NCBI GenBank assembly: GCA_035934555.1
Contig: DASYXT010000039.1
Coordinates: forward strand, 62,001 to 126,000
Source: DASYXT01 sp035934555
Lineage (GTDB): Bacteria; Verrucomicrobiota; Verrucomicrobiia; Limisphaerales; UBA8199
Length of the DNA stretch: 64,000 nucleotides
Reading direction: 5' to 3'
Under the pieces are notes generated by a model, which saw only the letters and a list, made by a program, of their open reading frames with translations, was not told where the DNA came from and did not search any database. Each line of letters begins with the position of its first letter. The stretch's first letter is position 1. Shown here one piece after another: positions 7,725-16,672 of this stretch. Made by a program: the position numbers and the translations under genes.

Positions 7725-8963
7725 TTACCATTCGACTTTGAGCAGGACGCCCTGACCGGGGGCGAGCCAGACGTACTCGCCTTCGAATGGAGTCAGCGCG
7801 CCGGTATAGGGTGAAACGTGCTCGAGGCGGCGGGGGGATTTGCGGAATTGCGGCGAGCAGGGACGGGACCTGGAACGGTCCTTGTTGACGATGAGGAGGT
7901 AGCGGGCGCCGTCATGGTGGGTGAATTCGCCGACGAGGAAATTATCGCCCGAGACGCCGGTGAGCAGGCTGTTGGTGAGGGGGCCATGGCAGCCTTTGGG
8001 AACCGCGCCGATGTGATAAACATCGTCACAGGTCAACTGTAGCAAAGTGGGCGCCAGTTTCTGTATCTGCAAATTGACATTTTGCAGACTGAGCCAGGTC
8101 GGGGTTTCGTGCCCGAACTGGTCCACCGGAGCCAGGCGGTAATTGCCGACCGGCGGTGCGAAATAGGTGAAATAGGCGATGCCACACGCGCCATAGGCCA
8201 GGGTAGTATAGGCCTGGAACCGGAGATCGGCCGCATCCGGTTCGTGATAACTGAAATGCGCCACTGACAGCACGATATTCCAGAACACCAACCCGTGCCG
8301 TTGGCAGGCGGCGCGCATGGCTTCGAGGTTGGACCAGTAATTCTCGCGCACCGAACCATCGTCCATCAGCGAGTAATTGTCGTAACTGAGGATCGTGGGA
8401 TGGCAAGTGGCTATAAAGCGTTCGAGGTACTCGGCGTAGTTGGTGGTGCCGAGTTGCGCGTTGCTGGCGTAATCGGGAAACAAATTGATATAGGGCCATT
8501 TGCCTGGTGAGAGCTCATGGACCAGGGCGGCGACGGTGCCTAAGCCCGGAAACAGGTTGGCATCGGGTTCGTCGCGCAGATAGTAACCGAACACAGCCGG
8601 GTGGCCGCCGACCTCGGCGACGAGTGTGGCCACATTCTCGCGCGCCTTGGCGGGATCGACTTTGGTCCAGTCATACCCGGAGGTGCGCGGGTCGGACACG
8701 ATCGCTTTTAACCCGGCCGCCTGGCAGGCATCCAGGCCGGTCGGAGGGACAAATCCGGCCACGGTCAACCCGGCGTCATGCATGCGTTTCAAAGTCGCCG
8801 GGTCATTCGGCACCGAGTTCCAGGCCATGATCGGGAAAAAGTTGGTCGCGGCCAGGGGCGCCGCGCATGCACAGGTACAATAGCTGAGCGCGAGGACCAG
8901 GACCATGAGGCTCGAAATAGCAGACCACTGCCAGGAGCGGCGCGAGCGGGTGGCAAATCGCAT
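7725..8963 (-). CDS. secreted glycoside hydrolase-like TIM-barrel protein (GH42-like)
   Basis: About 412 aa. After a signal peptide (MRFATRSRRS then a hydrophobic run ending ACAAP) comes a TIM-barrel-like body: FFPIMAWNSVPNDPATLKRM, then GYYLRDEPD around residue 130, which resembles the acid/base region of beta-galactosidase-like families, and ILSYDNYSL further on. A short beta-domain with the LLIVNKD pattern closes the protein, as in such enzymes. Substrate unknown. I use the ATG at 8963; a frame extends to 9194 but its additional residues are not signal-like. The family call is by resemblance only. Confidence 0.65.
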   Translation of the reverse strand: MRFATRSRRSWQWSAISSLMVLVLALSYCTCACAAPLAATNFFPIMAWNSVPNDPATLKRMHDAGLTVAGFVPPTGLDACQAAGLKAIVSDPRTSGYDWTKVDPAKARENVATLVAEVGGHPAVFGYYLRDEPDANLFPGLGTVAALVHELSPGKWPYINLFPDYASNAQLGTTNYAEYLERFIATCHPTILSYDNYSLMDDGSVRENYWSNLEAMRAACQRHGLVFWNIVLSVAHFSYHEPDAADLRFQAYTTLAYGACGIAYFTYFAPPVGNYRLAPVDQFGHETPTWLSLQNVNLQIQKLAPTLLQLTCDDVYHIGAVPKGCHGPLTNSLLTGVSGDNFLVGEFTHHDGARYLLIVNKDRSRSRPCSPQFRKSPRRLEHVSPYTGALTPFEGEYVWLAPGQGVLLKVEW

Positions 8964-8992
8964 AAGGCCAGAGTAATGCAAGCAGGCCCGGA

Positions 8993-9013
8993 GCCTAAAG
9001 GCTAAAGGCTGAA
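8993..9013. repeat. short heptanucleotide tandem repeat, three units
   Basis: GCCTAAA, GGCTAAA, GGCTGAA in tandem, 30 bp upstream of the GH42-like gene start. Same period as the other heptad tracts. The rest of 8964-9225 shows no gene I can support. Confidence 0.5.
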
Positions 9014-9225
9014 GCGGGAACAATTCAAAATCCTCAACGCGCAGGCAGCAAGTCGGCCGGGTGCGTTGCCCGGGCCAGGAAATCGACGAAAACCGCGTTG
9101 AAGACGGCCCATTGACCGCCATGTGCCGCAGGAGGAATCGCGCGGTCCCGCCCCGCCCAAAATCAGGACAACGCTCAGGAAAAGGTGGAACCAAAGCTTT
9201 TCGCCGGTATCAACTTCGGCGGGTT

Positions 9226-9432
9226 CTAGTCCTCCGTCGTAACTTCAGCCTTTCGCCAAATCAGAACGCCGAGGCCGATCAGCGCGCATTTCAAGCCACA
9301 ACCGACCACCGGCCCATACTCATCGAGGAACCACAAATATTTGAAGTGCAGGCCGACCAATGGCAGGAGAAAAGAAAAGATGCCGATCAGGATCACAAAC
9401 ACGGCAAGTTGCTTAGGATAGTTGTTGTTCAT
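9226..9432 (-). CDS. small two-helix membrane protein, unknown function
   Basis: 68 aa from the ATG at 9432. Two hydrophobic segments (LAVFVILIGIFSFLLPLVGL and a second around CALIGLGVLIW) separated by a short charged loop (WFLDEYGP) suggest a membrane hairpin. Not recognised. No good ribosome binding site is visible, which lowers confidence. Confidence 0.5.
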   Translation of the reverse strand: MNNNYPKQLAVFVILIGIFSFLLPLVGLHFKYLWFLDEYGPVVGCGLKCALIGLGVLIWRKAEVTTED

Positions 9433-9595
9433 GTCTGTAACAGCGCCGTTCAAGGGTGTTGGAGAGCATAAACCAAGCCAGGCCCGGCCTGCGGCTATGG
9501 AAGGCAGCGGAGATCGCCAGCCTTAGACCGCCATTCTCTTTAATCTCTGACGCAAACCGCTCCGACAAACGCGGGCAGGTCTCAAGCGTCGCCCC

Positions 9596-10825
9596 TTAGA
9601 GGCCTCCGAGGCTCACAGCGGGCGAGGCGGAGCCCCAGCCGACGGCGTTGTGCGCCTGCACCGTCACCGACCAGTTCGGAATGTAATCCACATTGAAGCT
9701 CGCTGTGAGCGTCGTTCCGGACACCGTCTGCGTGAATGTGCCGCCGCCGTCGCTGCCGATGATGGTGACCTGGTACTGGTCGATCGGGCTGTCGCCGGGC
9801 ACCGCCGCCTGCCAGTTTGCCACGAGCGTGTCGGTGGCCGTCGTGGGGTCAAGGTTCGCCCAATCAGCCGTAACGCCGCTGGGGGCCGAAGGTGGGAGCG
9901 AGGCCGGAACCGTCGTTACACTGAGCGGAGTCGAACCCGGACTGAGTCCACCGATGGTGGTGTTGACGACGGTGACCTGATAAGTGGTCTGGGGCTGCAG
10001 CGAGGCGATGACCCCGGTTGTAGCCGCGCCAGTGACAGTTGTCGTGAGGGTCAAACCCGGTGGGTTGAGCGGCGTCGCAGTCAGGGTCGATAAGGTGACC
10101 GCAGACGGATTGACCCCCTGCGGTGCCCAGGAAACCTGAAACTGATCGCCCGATTGAATGGCGGTCACACCCGCCGGGGCGCCTGGGACGGGAACGATGA
10201 GATATGCGTTTGCGCCGGTATTATAAATGATGTCGCCATAAACGTCGGTGCCGGTGAAGGGTGGGGTGCCCGTCCCGGGTGTGGTCGCGGAGAGCACGTT
10301 GCCGGCGAAGTCCCACACCACGCTCGCCGAAGCCCGATGCACCGAAGGCGGACTGCCGGCCCGGCCGGTGCTGCAACTGGTCGAGAGGTCCACATTACCA
10401 GTCGGATAGCCACTGACCGGATCGAAGCCGGTTACCGACACCTGCTCTTGAATCCCCCCGCAGTCGTAGCCGAGAATGGCGAACGCAGCGGACTGCGACA
10501 ACAGCAACCTTGTTGGAGAGGGTTGGAGCACAACCTGATAAAACCCCTGGGCCGCCGAGATCGCATTGGTGAGCCTCAGGCTTATCACAGTTCCGTCGCC
10601 CCGGATCCCGGGCTGGAAATTGGTCCATGGGTGCGCCAAATCCGCAGACGTTTGCACTCCGTAAAAATTCGTGCTCGTCGTCGGAAACGACAAAACTAAA
10701 TCGTTTCCCGATTTTGCTACGGTGAGACCGTTGAGCACCGCCAGGGTGGGAAACGGCACCACGAAGGTCGCGCCGCAGAGCAGGGCGAGAGCGGACCGGA
10801 AATGCATTCGCATAATACTTTTCAT
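9596..10825 (-). CDS. secreted fibronectin type III protein
   Basis: About 409 aa. Signal peptide at the N-terminus (MKSIMRMHFRSALALLCGA), then a module around 30-110 (LSFPTTSTNFYGVQTS, later GFYQVVL) resembling the short beta-domain found at the C-termini of other exported proteins in this window. A middle region with four cysteines is not recognised. Two fibronectin III domains follow (about 218-310 and 315-409), with the typical YQVTV and VTADWANL strands. Probably surface-exposed or extracellular. Start taken as ATG 10825, preceded by a signal-compatible context; a TTG at 10867 is less likely. Confidence 0.75.
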   Translation of the reverse strand: MKSIMRMHFRSALALLCGATFVVPFPTLAVLNGLTVAKSGNDLVLSFPTTSTNFYGVQTSADLAHPWTNFQPGIRGDGTVISLRLTNAISAAQGFYQVVLQPSPTRLLLSQSAAFAILGYDCGGIQEQVSVTGFDPVSGYPTGNVDLSTSCSTGRAGSPPSVHRASASVVWDFAGNVLSATTPGTGTPPFTGTDVYGDIIYNTGANAYLIVPVPGAPAGVTAIQSGDQFQVSWAPQGVNPSAVTLSTLTATPLNPPGLTLTTTVTGAATTGVIASLQPQTTYQVTVVNTTIGGLSPGSTPLSVTTVPASLPPSAPSGVTADWANLDPTTATDTLVANWQAAVPGDSPIDQYQVTIIGSDGGGTFTQTVSGTTLTASFNVDYIPNWSVTVQAHNAVGWGSASPAVSLGGL

Positions 10826-10927
10826 AAGGGAACTGTTTGAAAGTAATCCAAACAGCAGCTTAGTCAAGCGGAGCTCTAAATTTGCCTTTGGCCAGAGCGG
10901 AGTTGGAGGTTAAGTTGGGGTTCGCTG

Positions 10928-13531
10928 ATGACCAGCCAGGCACCTCAACCCATAACCGCCGAACCGCGGCGCAATCTTCGCCATTTGATGCCGGAGCTAC
11001 TCGCTCCCGCGGGCGATTGGGAGTGCGCCCGGGCTGCCGTCGAGAACGGTGCGGATGCGATTTACTTCGGGCTGGAGAAGTTCAATGCCCGCATGCGCGC
11101 GCAGAATTTTACCGAAGCGGATTTGCCGAAGTTGATGGAGTTTTTGCACCGCCGCGGAGTTAAGGGCTATGTGACGTTCAACACGCTCGTGTTTGAGAAC
11201 GAGATGGTCCAGGCCACCCAATATGCGCGCGCTATCATCGCCGCGGGCGTCGATGCAGCCATCGTCCAGGACGTCGGGATTTGCCGCCTGTTGCGGCGGC
11301 TCTCGCACGATTTCCCCATCCACGTTTCGACGCAGATGACCGTCACCAGTGCGGGCGGGATTGACTTTGCTCGGGACCTGGGCTGCAACCTCGTGGTGCT
11401 CGCTCGCGAATGTTCGCTGCAGGAGCTCGAAAAGATTCAGGCTGCCCAGGCCGGCGGGAGCGCGCAGCCGCTGCCGCTCGAGGTTTTCGTGCACGGCGCG
11501 CTGTGCGTCGCCTATTCGGGCCAATGCCTCACCAGCGAAGCGCTGGGCGGGCGCTCAGCAAATCGCGGCGAGTGCGCGCAGGCCTGCCGCATGCCCTATG
11601 ACCTGATCGCCGACGGGCAGCAGGTTCGCCTGGGCGACCGCAAATACTTGCTCAGTCCGCAGGACCTCGCCGGTTTGGAGCTGTTGCCGGACTTGGCGCG
11701 GCTGGGAGTTACATCGTTAAAGATCGAGGGCCGGCTCAAGTCGCCTGAGTATGTCGCGAACATCACACGGTTGTACCGCCAGGCGCTAGATAGCCTGGCC
11801 ACAAACGGGAAGGGCGAGGCGGAAAACCCGGTGAGGCAAGATGCGGCGCTGGTGGCCCGGCACGCTGGAGCACCGGCACCGGGTACACCACAATATGAAA
11901 TGGAGATGGCCTTTTCCCGCGGCCTGTACACGGGCTGGTTCGGGGGCATCAACAACCAGCGACTCGTTCATGCCCACTTCGGCAAGAAGCGCGGGGTTTA
12001 CCTGGGCGAAGTGACCGAGGTTCGGGCTGAGGCGATGGTGCTGCGGCTCGCGGGCCCTTTGAAGCGGGGCGACGGCGTGGTGTTCGATGCTGGCCGGCCG
12101 GAGGAAAAGGAAGAAGGCGGGCGGGTTTACCAGATCGAGCCCATGGGGCACCGGCCAGCGGGACCGGGGAACCTGGTCGTGCTTCGTTTTGGCCACGGCG
12201 ATATCGATTTTAACCGGCTGCATGTCGGCGACAAGTTATGGAAGACCAGCGACCCGGAGTTGGAGCGCCGCATACGCCAGAGTTTCGAAGGCGATTCGCC
12301 CAGGTTTGCGCGTCCGCTGCAGCTCGAAGTGCACGGCGCGGCCGGCCATCCGCTGACACTGTTGGCGAGAGATGAAGAGGGGCATGTGGCGCGGCTGGAT
12401 TCTGCGATGCCGCTGGCGCAGGCAGACAACCAACCTCTGACGACGGCGCGGCTGCGCGATCAGCTCGGCCGCCTGGGCGGCACCCCATTCAACCTGGGCG
12501 AGTTGAAGAACCTCCTGGCGGGCAGCGTTCTCTTACCCGTGAGGGAGTTGAACCGGCTCCGGCGCGCGATGGTCGAGCAACTGCTCACACTGCGCGCGCA
12601 GCCACGCCGCTGGACTTTGGCGAACGGTAATGGTGAATGTGCTACAGAACCAGCAAGCCCGGCTCAACCGGAAACGAACCGTCGGCCTGCGGCCCCGGAA
12701 TTGAATGTGCTGGTCCGCAATCTCGCGCAACTCGAAGCCGTGCTGCCACTGGAAATCAGCACAATCTATTGCGAGTTCGAGGACCCGAAGAAATACCGCG
12801 AAGCAGTGAGCCGATTTCGCGCGGCCGGCGCCCGCGCCGGCTCGGCGATTTTTGTCGCCCCGCCACGCATCTTTAAAATGGGCGAGGACTGGATTTTGAA
12901 CCAGGTCCGGTCCTCGGCCGCCGATGGTTACCTGGTGCGGAATTATGATCATCTCCAGTTCTTCGCAGCCGAGCGGCGGGTGGGGGATTACTCGCTGAAT
13001 GTGGCCAACCGGCTTGCTGCGGACTACTTCAAGAACCACTTTAACCTTGAGCGCGTAACGGCCTCTTACGACTTGAATTTCAACCAGCTCGAAGCCCTGT
13101 TGCAGGCGGCTCCGCCGGAATGGTTCGAGGTCACCATTCACCAGCATATGCCCATGTTTCACATGGAGCATTGCGTCTTTTGCGCGTTTCTATCGCAAGG
13201 GACCGATTACACTAACTGTGGCCGGCCGTGCGATAAACATGACCTGAAGCTGCGCGACCGGGTCGGGGCCGAGCACCCGGTCAAGGCTGATGTCGGTTGT
13301 CGCAACACAGTGTTCAACGCGTTGGCGCAAACCGGCGCTGAGTATGTGGAAAGAATGGTGCGACTGGGCGTGCGTTATTTTCGTCTCGAATTTCTCAATG
13401 AAACGCCGGACCGCGTCGTGCGCACAGTGGAGAAGTACCGCCAATTGTTGAAGGGCCAAATTAGCGGCGCTCAGCTTTGGCGGGAACTGAAATTGTTCAA
13501 CCAGCTCGGCGTCACCCGCGGGCAAATGTAA
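10928..13531 (+). CDS. U32 family peptidase-like protein (RlhA-type)
   Basis: 867 aa. The N-terminal half is a U32 domain: PELLAPAGDWECARAAVENG, HVSTQMTVTSAGG, and the cluster SGQCLTSEALGGRSANRGECAQACR that supplies cysteines. The centre matches the DUF3656-like region, and the C-terminal third looks like a second barrel with further cysteines (HCVFCAFLSQG, NCGRPCDKHDL). Escherichia coli RlhA (YdcP), a 23S rRNA C2501 hydroxylase, has the N-terminal parts but is about 200 residues shorter; this is the long form common outside Enterobacteria. A role in rRNA or tRNA hydroxylation is likely from family knowledge, proteolysis less so. Confidence 0.88.
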   Translation: MTSQAPQPITAEPRRNLRHLMPELLAPAGDWECARAAVENGADAIYFGLEKFNARMRAQNFTEADLPKLMEFLHRRGVKGYVTFNTLVFENEMVQATQYARAIIAAGVDAAIVQDVGICRLLRRLSHDFPIHVSTQMTVTSAGGIDFARDLGCNLVVLARECSLQELEKIQAAQAGGSAQPLPLEVFVHGALCVAYSGQCLTSEALGGRSANRGECAQACRMPYDLIADGQQVRLGDRKYLLSPQDLAGLELLPDLARLGVTSLKIEGRLKSPEYVANITRLYRQALDSLATNGKGEAENPVRQDAALVARHAGAPAPGTPQYEMEMAFSRGLYTGWFGGINNQRLVHAHFGKKRGVYLGEVTEVRAEAMVLRLAGPLKRGDGVVFDAGRPEEKEEGGRVYQIEPMGHRPAGPGNLVVLRFGHGDIDFNRLHVGDKLWKTSDPELERRIRQSFEGDSPRFARPLQLEVHGAAGHPLTLLARDEEGHVARLDSAMPLAQADNQPLTTARLRDQLGRLGGTPFNLGELKNLLAGSVLLPVRELNRLRRAMVEQLLTLRAQPRRWTLANGNGECATEPASPAQPETNRRPAAPELNVLVRNLAQLEAVLPLEISTIYCEFEDPKKYREAVSRFRAAGARAGSAIFVAPPRIFKMGEDWILNQVRSSAADGYLVRNYDHLQFFAAERRVGDYSLNVANRLAADYFKNHFNLERVTASYDLNFNQLEALLQAAPPEWFEVTIHQHMPMFHMEHCVFCAFLSQGTDYTNCGRPCDKHDLKLRDRVGAEHPVKADVGCRNTVFNALAQTGAEYVERMVRLGVRYFRLEFLNETPDRVVRTVEKYRQLLKGQISGAQLWRELKLFNQLGVTRGQM

Positions 13532-13542
13532 GTCCGAACACC

Positions 13543-14895
13543 TCAAGCCTTCGGTTCCCAGCCGGGCTCGTATTCGCGGCGCCAGAGCTTCATCGCGTCA
13601 GCGTCGTCCTGGATATGCCCGTTGGCCGGGTCCAGGTGCAGTTCGCGGCTGACGCGCCAGGAAATGTTGCCCAGGTGCAGCATCGTCACGCTCTTATTGC
13701 CCTCGGAAATAGGCGAATTGGGCTGCTGGCCGGTGCGGACGCAATCCAGGAAGTTCTTCACATGCAAACGGTCCAGGTCCAGCCCGCTGGCGCTGACGGT
13801 ATTTGTCGGATCGGCCTTGGAATTGCCTTTGACTTCTTTGACCTTCTTCTTGTGATTATCGAAAATGGTGTAGTTGTTGCCGTCCAGCAAAGCGACCCCT
13901 TGGGTCCCGTAAATCAGGGAGCCGCGCTCCAGCCCTTCAACGGGATAGCCGTTGCAACTGCGGCCTTCCCAAGAAATGGTCTTGCCTTCGGCATAATCCC
14001 AACCGATGACCTGCGTGTCGGGCGTTTCCCAATCGTCCTGGAACGCATACCGTCCGCCATTGGAACTGACGCGGATAGGCCAATCGACACCCAACGCCCA
14101 GCGGCATACGTCCACTTCATGGGTGCCGTTGTTGAGGGCTTCGCCGGTGCCCCAATGCCAGAACCAGTGCCAATTATAGTGGATGAGATTGCTGCGATAA
14201 GGCCGGCGCGGGGCCGGGCCTTGCCAGAGGTCGTAATCGAGCCAGCTCGGCACCGGCGCGTTGTGCCCGTGGCCAATCGAGCCGCGATGATTGGTGTACC
14301 AGGCGCGGGCGAAATACGTCTTGCCGATGAGGCCGTTGTGGAGGTCGCGTATCACCTCTTGCATGTTGGGGAATGAGCGGCGTTGGTTGCCCATTTGCAC
14401 GATCTGCTTGCAATTGCTTACCGCCTGCGTCAGCAACTCGCCTTCATACGGGTTCTGGCAGCAGGGTTTTTCGACATAGACGTGCTTGCCGGCGGCCAAG
14501 GCCAGCAACGCCATCGGCGTGTGCCAATGGTCCGGCGTCGCGATGGTGATGGCATCAACCGATTTGTCCTCAAGGATCGTGCGGAAATCCTTCGCGCCTT
14601 TCGGCGCACGTTGCTGTTTCCCGGCGGCTTTAAGACCTTTGGCCAGCGCACGCTCATCCACATCACAGATGTAGGCGATCTCCGCTTCCGGCAACCCGAG
14701 CAGGCAATCGATGTGGGCCAGCCCGCGGCCGTTGGTGCCGATGACGGCCACCGCGAGTTTGTCGTTGGGGCCGACGGTGCGGGGAGCCGCGCTGCTCCAG
14801 CGTGTCAGGCCAGCCAGGCCAAGTCCCAGGCCGATTTGCCCCGTTTGCTTCAGAAAATTTCGCCGGTTGATGGAATCATGCATAGGATAAGACAT
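13543..14895 (-). CDS. exported Gfo/Idh/MocA family oxidoreductase
   Basis: 450 aa. The N-terminus has a Tat signal (INRRNFLKQTGQ then a hydrophobic stretch), so the folded, cofactor-loaded enzyme is exported. Residues about 45-165 form the NAD(P)-binding Rossmann domain (VAVIGTNGRG, TPDHWH) and end in the family EKP motif (YVEKPCC). The C-terminal domain has GTHEVDVCRWAL with the catalytic-type His. Such proteins oxidise sugars, inositols or amino sugars; substrate unknown. Verrucomicrobia often have dozens of paralogues; two others lie at 17135 and 28365. Start could also be the ATG at 14883. Confidence 0.9.
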   Translation of the reverse strand: MSYPMHDSINRRNFLKQTGQIGLGLGLAGLTRWSSAAPRTVGPNDKLAVAVIGTNGRGLAHIDCLLGLPEAEIAYICDVDERALAKGLKAAGKQQRAPKGAKDFRTILEDKSVDAITIATPDHWHTPMALLALAAGKHVYVEKPCCQNPYEGELLTQAVSNCKQIVQMGNQRRSFPNMQEVIRDLHNGLIGKTYFARAWYTNHRGSIGHGHNAPVPSWLDYDLWQGPAPRRPYRSNLIHYNWHWFWHWGTGEALNNGTHEVDVCRWALGVDWPIRVSSNGGRYAFQDDWETPDTQVIGWDYAEGKTISWEGRSCNGYPVEGLERGSLIYGTQGVALLDGNNYTIFDNHKKKVKEVKGNSKADPTNTVSASGLDLDRLHVKNFLDCVRTGQQPNSPISEGNKSVTMLHLGNISWRVSRELHLDPANGHIQDDADAMKLWRREYEPGWEPKA

Positions 14896-14946
14896 GGGTC
14901 ATGACCCGGGAGAAGGCAAGCAAGAACAGGCGGGCGTGATGAGAGG

Positions 14947-14982
14947 CCAGGACCAATGCATGAAGGCTGGGGGCGGGAACCG
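14947..14982 (+). repeat. 36-bp dispersed repeat, copy 1
   Basis: Begins CCAGGACCAATGCATGAAGG and continues GCTGGGGGCGGGAACCG. An inverted copy with one substitution and one deleted G is at 16961-16995. Confidence 0.75.
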
Positions 14983-15210
14983 AATGAAACAAACGAACTG
15001 TGCGGGGGGCGGGGTGTGGCGCGTTCCAACCTGCCTGTGTGGCGACGGCGCGGGGAGGACCTAGCCCTGCCGAGCTGAGAAGGCGTGAAGCGTGGGAGCG
15101 TGGGAGGGTGCAACGTGGGGGAAGGGATGCGGAGCGGGGAACGGCAGGGCGACGGGCCGAAGCGCCTAGCCACACAGCAAACTGGATTGGGTGGTGGAGT
15201 GATGGAGTGG

Positions 15211-15245
15211 CGTTGAGCATTGAGTATTGAGCGTTGAGCATTGAG
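15211..15245. repeat. heptanucleotide tandem repeat, five units
   Basis: CGTTGAG, CATTGAG, TATTGAG, CGTTGAG, CATTGAG in perfect 7-bp register. It lies where the phage connector homology stops. Confidence 0.85.
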
Positions 15246-15247
15246 TG

Positions 15248-15421
15248 TTCTTGGTGGCCGGCGGTGAATTCAAAGGTGGCATTTTCCGTGCGCGCCAGGG
15301 TGCGGTTGGTGAGTTTGTCGAACCGGGCGGAGAGGGATTTCAGTGCCGCGGTGAGGAGGGCGTCGTTGGTGGAGTCGGTAAGACCGAGGCGAGATTTGAG
15401 GGCGGGGAGGGTGGTGAGCAT
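15248..15421 (-). pseudogene. truncated phage head-tail connector (gp6-like) fragment
   Basis: Reading from ATG 15421, the first 58 residues (MLTTLPALKSRLGLTDSTND, later ALLTAALKSLSARFDKLTNR and TLARTENATFEFTAGHQE) have the helical pattern of phage gp6-like head-tail connector proteins. The frame stays open to 14876, but downstream of 15248 it reads heptad repeats and Arg/Pro/Ser-rich low-complexity sequence, so only the N-terminal third of a normal connector survives. No other phage gene is nearby. Family call by resemblance. Confidence 0.5.
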
Positions 15422-15436
15422 GGGGGAGGGGATGGA

Positions 15437-15464
15437 TTTTTGAATTTTGAATTTTAAGTTTTGA
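15437..15464. repeat. heptanucleotide tandem repeat, four units
   Basis: TTTTTGA, ATTTTGA, ATTTTAA, GTTTTGA in tandem, 16 bp upstream (on the minus strand) of the connector fragment start. Confidence 0.7.
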
Positions 15465-15633
15465 TTGGGTTGGCGCTCGTGGCGAGCGATGACCCGCCTT
15501 CGCTACGCTACGGCCCGGGGGATTGGAAATGTGAAATCTGTGAGTGGGTGAAGGTGTGAAAGGAAAATGGCAGATCCGAGAGGGTAAGGAGCGGCAGCGA
15601 GCGTTGGGCTGCTGCCGCTCTGGAGCGGATGGA

Positions 15634-16230
15634 CTAGCGCTTTCGTCGCGTGTAGGCGAGGGTTGCTGCGGCGAGTGCGGCGAGGGCCAGGGCTGAGGGC
15701 TCGGGCACGTAGATGCCCTCGCGGAACCAGAGGTCACTACCACTCGCAGCGCGGCCAAGATAATAAGCATCACCGCGGTAGTAATCATAGGAACCGGCTG
15801 CGATGTTCCACTGTACCCAAGATGGCGTTTCCACAACTTCGAAGAAATACAGTGTGTCGGGAGTCAACGAAATAATGGAAGGGAAGAAGAAGTTCTCGAC
15901 GCCGGTGAAACCGTTCGGCATTGCGACTGTGTCACTTGTTCCGAGAATGGTCCCGGAAAAGGAATTCGCCCGCAGGTTCAGGTGAATGGTCGTCCCCAGG
16001 CCGTCATTGGGATTGCCGTCGTTTAGATTAAGGCGGACGAAGTTTACTCCCGACAAAGTCGGGGTAAATGATTGGCCACAGGGTGCGATGGAGGGGAGTG
16101 AGCCGCCGCCACCATATCCCCATGGCGTTTCATCCGTGGAAGACTGTTGGTCATAAAAGAATGTGCCTTGGCCGAGCGCAAGTGATACCCAAAGCAACCC
16201 GGGTAGCAAACTCGTAGCTAGTATTTTCAT
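15634..16230 (-). CDS. PEP-CTERM sorted exported protein
   Basis: 198 aa with a signal peptide (MKILATSLLPGLLWVSLALG) and a C-terminal PEP-CTERM tail: VPEPSALALAALAAATLAYT followed by RRKR. That tail is recognised by an exosortase, which is not encoded in the window. The body (residues 25-170) is a predicted beta-sandwich, with FTPTLSGVNFVRLNLNDGN and LTPDTLYFFEVVETP, the pattern of choice-of-anchor-type proteins. It starts 4 bp after the stop of the upstream gene, so the two form an operon. Confidence 0.88.
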   Translation of the reverse strand: MKILATSLLPGLLWVSLALGQGTFFYDQQSSTDETPWGYGGGGSLPSIAPCGQSFTPTLSGVNFVRLNLNDGNPNDGLGTTIHLNLRANSFSGTILGTSDTVAMPNGFTGVENFFFPSIISLTPDTLYFFEVVETPSWVQWNIAAGSYDYYRGDAYYLGRAASGSDLWFREGIYVPEPSALALAALAAATLAYTRRKR

Positions 16231-16234
16231 AGGA

Positions 16235-16672
16235 CTATTGGGGAATTGGCGGAATGTCTATTGGGGCAAATGTACAGCCTTCGAAATGTCCATAGAGGTT
16301 GTTTGGCAGGCTGATACGCCATTGCCGGAAAGCGTTGTTAACGGTGTCCCAGTGCAAAATGTAAAGATTTCCGTACCCCGGCGGCGCCTCCCCGGACTCT
16401 TCGATTAGGATATCTCCTGCGTGACCCGAGAAATACGTCCTTGAAAGCTTGAGCACCATACTCTGGGAGGAGTCCGCGCCTGACCAAAAGGCGCAATAGA
16501 GGTCCTGGTTCGTGGGAATCAGCCGGAATTGATCAGCGTTGATTCCAAGACTGAACGGAGTCCAAAACCCGTTTGTTTGAATCGCGTAGATGGCTGCTTG
16601 TGAGTGGAGGGTGATAAGCATTGGTGCGGCAAGTGCGGCTACTTTTCCAATCAATTTACTGATAGGTATCAT
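16235..16672 (-). CDS. exported protein of unknown function, partner of the PEP-CTERM gene
   Basis: About 145 aa from ATG 16672, which has AAAGGA about 6 bp upstream; a frame extends to 16813 but lacks such a site. Signal peptide (MIPISKLIGKVAALAAPMLI ... SQAA), then a small domain rich in Trp, Tyr and Phe (FWSGADSSQSMVLKLSRTYF). No PEP-CTERM tail and no recognised family. It overlaps no other gene and is 4 bp from the PEP-CTERM gene, suggesting linked function. Confidence 0.65.
   Translation of the reverse strand: MIPISKLIGKVAALAAPMLITLHSQAAIYAIQTNGFWTPFSLGINADQFRLIPTNQDLYCAFWSGADSSQSMVLKLSRTYFSGHAGDILIEESGEAPPGYGNLYILHWDTVNNAFRQWRISLPNNLYGHFEGCTFAPIDIPPIPQ

Larger units (their letters stand above)
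14896..15633. other. gene-poor accessory stretch with repeats and a phage gene fragment
   Basis: No intact gene is visible in these 738 bp. It holds a 36-bp repeat (14947-14982), two heptad tracts (15211-15245, 15437-15464), the head-tail connector remnant between them, and G-rich low-complexity DNA around 14999-15200 on the plus strand. Confidence 0.6.

Noticed and set aside
9050..9226. Possible decayed gene upstream of the GH42-like gene
   Set aside because: Short segments such as TGEKLWFHLFLSVVLILGG, which vaguely recall the membrane protein at 7262, and QWAVFNAVFVDFLARATHPA look protein-like, but they are in different frames with an intervening stop and match no family I know.
15270..15836. 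188-aa minus-strand frame between the connector fragment and the PEP-CTERM gene
   Set aside because: It overlaps the PEP-CTERM coding region in another frame and is Pro/Ser/Arg-rich low complexity.
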